Translations under genes and position numbers: made by a program
Part shown: in pieces, positions 5,595 to 5,941 of the stretch
How the letters are laid out: each line of letters starts with the position of its first letter
Numbering within the stretch: the first letter of the stretch is position 1
The notes under the pieces: model-generated
What the model saw: the letters and a program-made list of their open reading frames with translations, nothing else
The model's database searches: none
Told to the model about the DNA's origin: nothing
Source: Acidimicrobiales bacterium
Lineage (GTDB): Bacteria; Actinomycetota; Acidimicrobiia; Acidimicrobiales; Bog-793
Length of the DNA: 5,941 nucleotides
Reading direction: 5' to 3'
Assembly (NCBI GenBank): GCA_030037405.1
Contig: JASHRK010000390.1
Location: 1-5,941 of the forward strand

Positions 5595-5941
5595 GTGACA
5601 ATCCGCAACTGCTCCTCGATCGTGAACGGCAAACCGACGGGCAGCGATGCCGGTGGCAGCATCCTCTCGACGAACCCGGCTCACCTCGAGGACATCGTGG
5701 CGACGGTATCGCTGAGCGACGCCACCGGCATCGTCGAGGCGTGCAGGGCTGCCGGTGCCGCCCAGCCGGCATGGTCGTTGGTCCCGCCACCGGTGCGGGG
5801 GCGAGCCATAGCCGAGATAGGGCGGATCGTCGAGGCGAACAAGGAGCCCTTGGCCCGCCTCGTCACCCGCGAGGTTGGAAAGCCGTTCGTCGAGTCGCTC
5901 GGCGAGGTGCAGGAGATCATCGACACCTGCGACTTCTTCCT
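5595..5941 (+). CDS. Aldehyde dehydrogenase family protein (N-terminal part, cut by window edge)
   Basis: The frame from GTG 5595 is open to the window end (115 codons). It reads as the N-terminal part of an NAD(P)-dependent aldehyde dehydrogenase, which oxidises aldehydes to carboxylates. Family landmarks are SIVNGKP (8-14), STNPAHLEDIVATVSLSDA (25-43), AAQPAWSLVPPPVRGRAIAE (55-74), ANKEPLARLVTREVGKPFVE (81-100) and SLGEVQEIIDTCDFF (101-115). The GEVQE-ID-CDF wording recalls the ALDH7-type (aminoadipic semialdehyde) branch, though this is only a similarity. The NAD-binding core and the catalytic Cys and Glu lie beyond the edge, so activity cannot be checked. It is transcribed away from the aminotransferase operon across a 79-bp gap and is the only plus-strand gene here. 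The upstream stop TGA at 5589 limits the start, and GTG 5622 is an alternative. Family call is strong; substrate unknown. Confidence 0.88.
   Translation, partial: MTIRNCSSIVNGKPTGSDAGGSILSTNPAHLEDIVATVSLSDATGIVEACRAAGAAQPAWSLVPPPVRGRAIAEIGRIVEANKEPLARLVTREVGKPFVESLGEVQEIIDTCDFF

Noticed and set aside
5681..5926. An 81-codon minus-strand frame at the right edge.
   Set aside because: It is antisense to the aldehyde dehydrogenase, whose plus-strand frame carries clear family motifs.
1..5941. Possible mobile elements, CRISPR array, tRNA or defence system.
   Set aside because: No transposase, integrase, direct-repeat array, tRNA-like cloverleaf or defence-family motif was seen. The genes all read as metabolic and regulatory.

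Overview
The window is dense, GC-rich (about two-thirds G+C by eye) bacterial chromosome. GTG starts, coupled genes, a U-less hairpin and TetR operators of the ACCGACCG type suggest an actinobacterium. An acidimicrobial lineage is a guess, because no rRNA or lineage marker is present. Almost everything reads on the minus strand, from right to left, and no gene-free gap is longer than about 120 bases.

Left part (1-2006), phenylacetate catabolism. The 5' part of paaA, encoding the catalytic subunit of the phenylacetyl-CoA epoxidase, runs off the left edge. Upstream of it lie a TetR-family repressor (PaaR-like) and a PaaG/enoyl-CoA hydratase-family gene. Two near-identical 18-bp inverted-repeat sites lie in front of paaA (451-468) and in front of the paaG-like gene (1985-2002). 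This suggests two transcription units, paaG-tetR and paaA onward, both controlled by the TetR protein. A 10-bp-stem hairpin just after tetR separates the units. In the pathway PaaA would epoxidise the ring of phenylacetyl-CoA, and the PaaG-like isomerase would convert the epoxide to the oxepin form.

Middle and right part (2007-5515), a tight three-gene operon. A class III PLP aminotransferase is followed by an HpnA-like NAD(P)-dependent epimerase/reductase and then by a predicted lipoprotein of the alpha/beta-hydrolase fold. The genes are 3 bp apart or overlap. The last protein appears to have lost two of its three catalytic triad residues: Gly at the nucleophile and Tyr at the His position. 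Hopanoid side-chain chemistry (HpnO plus HpnA) is one possible theme but is not proven.

Right edge (5516-5941). A 79-bp divergent intergenic region with a palindrome and an inverted repeat separates the operon from the 5' end of an aldehyde dehydrogenase on the plus strand, which is cut by the window edge. An aminotransferase and an aldehyde dehydrogenase in divergent arrangement would also suit amine or amino-acid oxidation.

No tRNA, rRNA, CRISPR, insertion sequence or phage feature was seen. The pseudo-hydrolase lipoprotein and the paired operators are the items most worth following up.
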